A model generated the notes under the pieces. It did no database searches, had not been told where the DNA came from, and was given only the letters and a program-made list of their open reading frames with translations. 64,000 bases of DNA, from the NCBI GenBank assembly GCA_026416095.1, contig JAOAFV010000017.1, forward strand, positions 1 to 64,000, in the 5' to 3' direction. Made by a program: the position numbers and the translations under genes. The DNA is from Bacteroidales bacterium. Its GTDB lineage: Bacteria; Bacteroidota; Bacteroidia; Bacteroidales; GWA2-32-17. Positions 62,589-64,000 of the stretch are shown here, piece after piece (the stretch's first letter is position 1; every line of letters starts with the position of its first letter).

Positions 62589-64000
62589 TTCTTTAAAATT
62601 TCTTTCTGAAAAAATGTTATATATTCATCAATATTTTTATTTATTTGAAGTTTTTGTAAGTTACTTTCAGATATTATAAAAATATAATATAATTTTTCAT
62701 TGAGAGTTTCGAATATTCTATCTTTATTTTTAACAAGATGTTTGTAATATTTAAGTGACTGTATTTTATCGGAAAAAGGAAATACTCTTAAATAATTGTA
62801 TTTATCGTTGAAAATGCCATTGAAAATCTGAAAGTCAAACATACTAAAATAATCGATATTGTATTCAAACAAATTAAATTTTATAATATTCAAGTTTGCC
62901 GATTTATCTATTAAAATATAAACATAAAATTTATCGTTTTCTTCATCTTTAAATATTCCTTTATATTTTTCTTCATGTTTTTGTAGTTGTTGCTCCGATA
63001 ATTTTTCGCTTATTTTATTGTCCTGAACTTTAGCAGGATTAGGTGTAAATTGATTTAACGATGCAAGGTAGTTTGCATCATACTTTTCTAAGTTAGAAAT
63101 AAGTAATTTTGCAAGTTCACATTCTTCGGTTCCTTTATATTTGTTTATTATTTCAGTTAATTCATCTTTATATTGCTGAAACTGTCTAGAATGTCCATAA
63201 CATAACGCTTTTAATAATTTAAACTTTAACAAAATATTTAGGTTTTCATGGGTTATATTTTTTTCAGTATCGTAACATATCTTCAAAGCTTCAATATAAT
63301 TTGAATTTTTATAATAGTCGTATGCTTTTGAATAATTGGCCAGTAAATCGGCTCTTTCTTTATTTAATTTTACCAAATAATCTGGATCAGATAAAATATG
63401 TGCATATTTTGATTCGGGGTAATTCGTAATTATAATGTTTTTATATTTTTCTGCTTGTTGAGAATTATTCAGTGATTTATATACATTGTATAGTTTGTAA
63501 TATACTTCAAGCAAGAAGTTCGAAGAAGAAAATCTTTTAATAAAATCTTCTAACAACTCCCGAGCCAAATCATAATCTTTAATCTTATTAATAGAAGCTT
63601 CGGCTGCATCGATAAGTGCTTGCTCTATTTTCTTGTTAGAAAGAGCCATTAAAGAATCGTTTAATGGTAAGTCTTTAAGGTAGTATTCTCTTTGTTTAGG
63701 TGTATAATTTTTACTGGTTACTTTTTCAGATTTAAAAGTTGATGTATCTGACTCGTTTTGAGTTGTAGTAGCTACTATGTTTTTATTTTTTCTTCGCCAG
63801 TGATCTTCGAGTTTTCTATTTCCCCACCTGCGTTTAAACTCCATTGCACCTAAACTTATTGTGGCAGGATTATAAAAATACCACTTTCCGCTTCCTGTTT
63901 GATGAGCAGAAAATAAGTTATCAGGTTTGTTTTGGATAAATTGTAATCCATATATTTGTTCTTGCTCTTCTTGTAATTTTTTTTGCTCTTCTTCTATTAT
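62585..64000 (-). CDS. PorW/SprE-like TPR lipoprotein of the T9SS (5' end missing)
   Basis: The frame is open to the right edge (471 codons including the stop), so the N-terminus with its lipobox lies outside. What is visible: the block SGKWYFYNPATISLGAMEFK, then RRWGNRKLEDHWRRKNK, typical of PorW/SprE; a tetratricopeptide-rich middle (about residues 90-280, YYKLYNVYKSLNNSQQAEKY); and a conserved C-terminal domain ending FFQKEILKK. SprE/PorW is needed for assembly of the T9SS. It overlaps porX by four bases. An internal ATG at 63844 would give a shorter protein but the frame and motif continue above it. Confidence 0.88.
   Translation of the reverse strand: MIEEEQKKLQEEQEQIYGLQFIQNKPDNLFSAHQTGSGKWYFYNPATISLGAMEFKRRWGNRKLEDHWRRKNKNIVATTTQNESDTSTFKSEKVTSKNYTPKQREYYLKDLPLNDSLMALSNKKIEQALIDAAEASINKIKDYDLARELLEDFIKRFSSSNFLLEVYYKLYNVYKSLNNSQQAEKYKNIIITNYPESKYAHILSDPDYLVKLNKERADLLANYSKAYDYYKNSNYIEALKICYDTEKNITHENLNILLKFKLLKALCYGHSRQFQQYKDELTEIINKYKGTEECELAKLLISNLEKYDANYLASLNQFTPNPAKVQDNKISEKLSEQQLQKHEEKYKGIFKDEENDKFYVYILIDKSANLNIIKFNLFEYNIDYFSMFDFQIFNGIFNDKYNYLRVFPFSDKIQSLKYYKHLVKNKDRIFETLNEKLYYIFIISESNLQKLQINKNIDEYITFFQKEILKK

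Overview
The window is very AT-rich DNA from a member of the Bacteroidota, most likely a Bacteroidales-type lineage. The evidence is in the sequence: type IX secretion (T9SS) genes (porX, a porW/sprE-like gene, a porP/sprF-like gene), an SprB-repeat adhesin with a gliding-motility C-terminal domain, a PKD protein with a T9SS sorting tail, DUF2027-Smr, bL38/DUF4295, and repeated use of the Bacteroidota promoter pattern TTTG-N19-TAnnTTTG. No tRNA, rRNA or CRISPR array was seen.

Layout. 1-4.1 kb: 3' part of an exported GH18-type protein (runs off the left edge), then gene-poor DNA holding a small cupin gene and two copies of a 111-bp MITE-like repeat. 4.1-11.9 kb: housekeeping genes pheT, rpmB-rpmG-bL38 (with terminator), ftsY-rimO, a DUF2027-Smr gene and a queA-type gene. 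12-14.8 kb: three exported or surface proteins. 15-21.4 kb: a tightly overlapped operon of heterodisulfide-reductase-like subunits (HdrC, HdrB, HdrA, a ferredoxin-like HdrC and a membrane HdrE-HdrD fusion) plus an anchored transglutaminase-like protein. 21.4-24 kb: a decayed sulfotransferase and an ECF sigma factor overlapping a membrane protein with a T9SS/gliding-type C-terminus. 24-31.9 kb: dapD, a GT4 glycosyltransferase, Sua5/YrdC, an alpha/beta hydrolase, a GT2, a flavodiiron protein, meaB and an exported Pcm.

32-41.6 kb is the most accessory-looking part. It holds a DegT aminotransferase, a NeuD-like acyltransferase, two radical SAM proteins, a compact FabL/FabZ/FabF/ACP operon, a GT2, a decayed second sulfotransferase and an O-methyltransferase. 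Together they look like a partly eroded pathway for a modified, acylated cell-surface or secreted molecule; the product cannot be named from sequence alone. 41.7-46.8 kb returns to core genes (luxC-like acyl-CoA reductase, a pRiA4b ORF-3-like protein, miaA, phoH, purC). 47-53 kb has an unrecognised gene, a rfaE/hldE-type kinase, a TlpA-like thiol protein and a small operon with DUF2795, a PNPOx-fold protein and a SiaB-SiaC pair. 54-64 kb (minus strand) carries the T9SS block: SprB-repeat adhesin, PorP/SprF, alanine dehydrogenase, TsaE, PorX and a truncated PorW/SprE.

Gene-free stretches of 0.3-1.1 kb are common and mostly featureless AT-rich DNA. Together with two broken sulfotransferases and degenerate repeats they suggest ongoing gene loss in the accessory regions.
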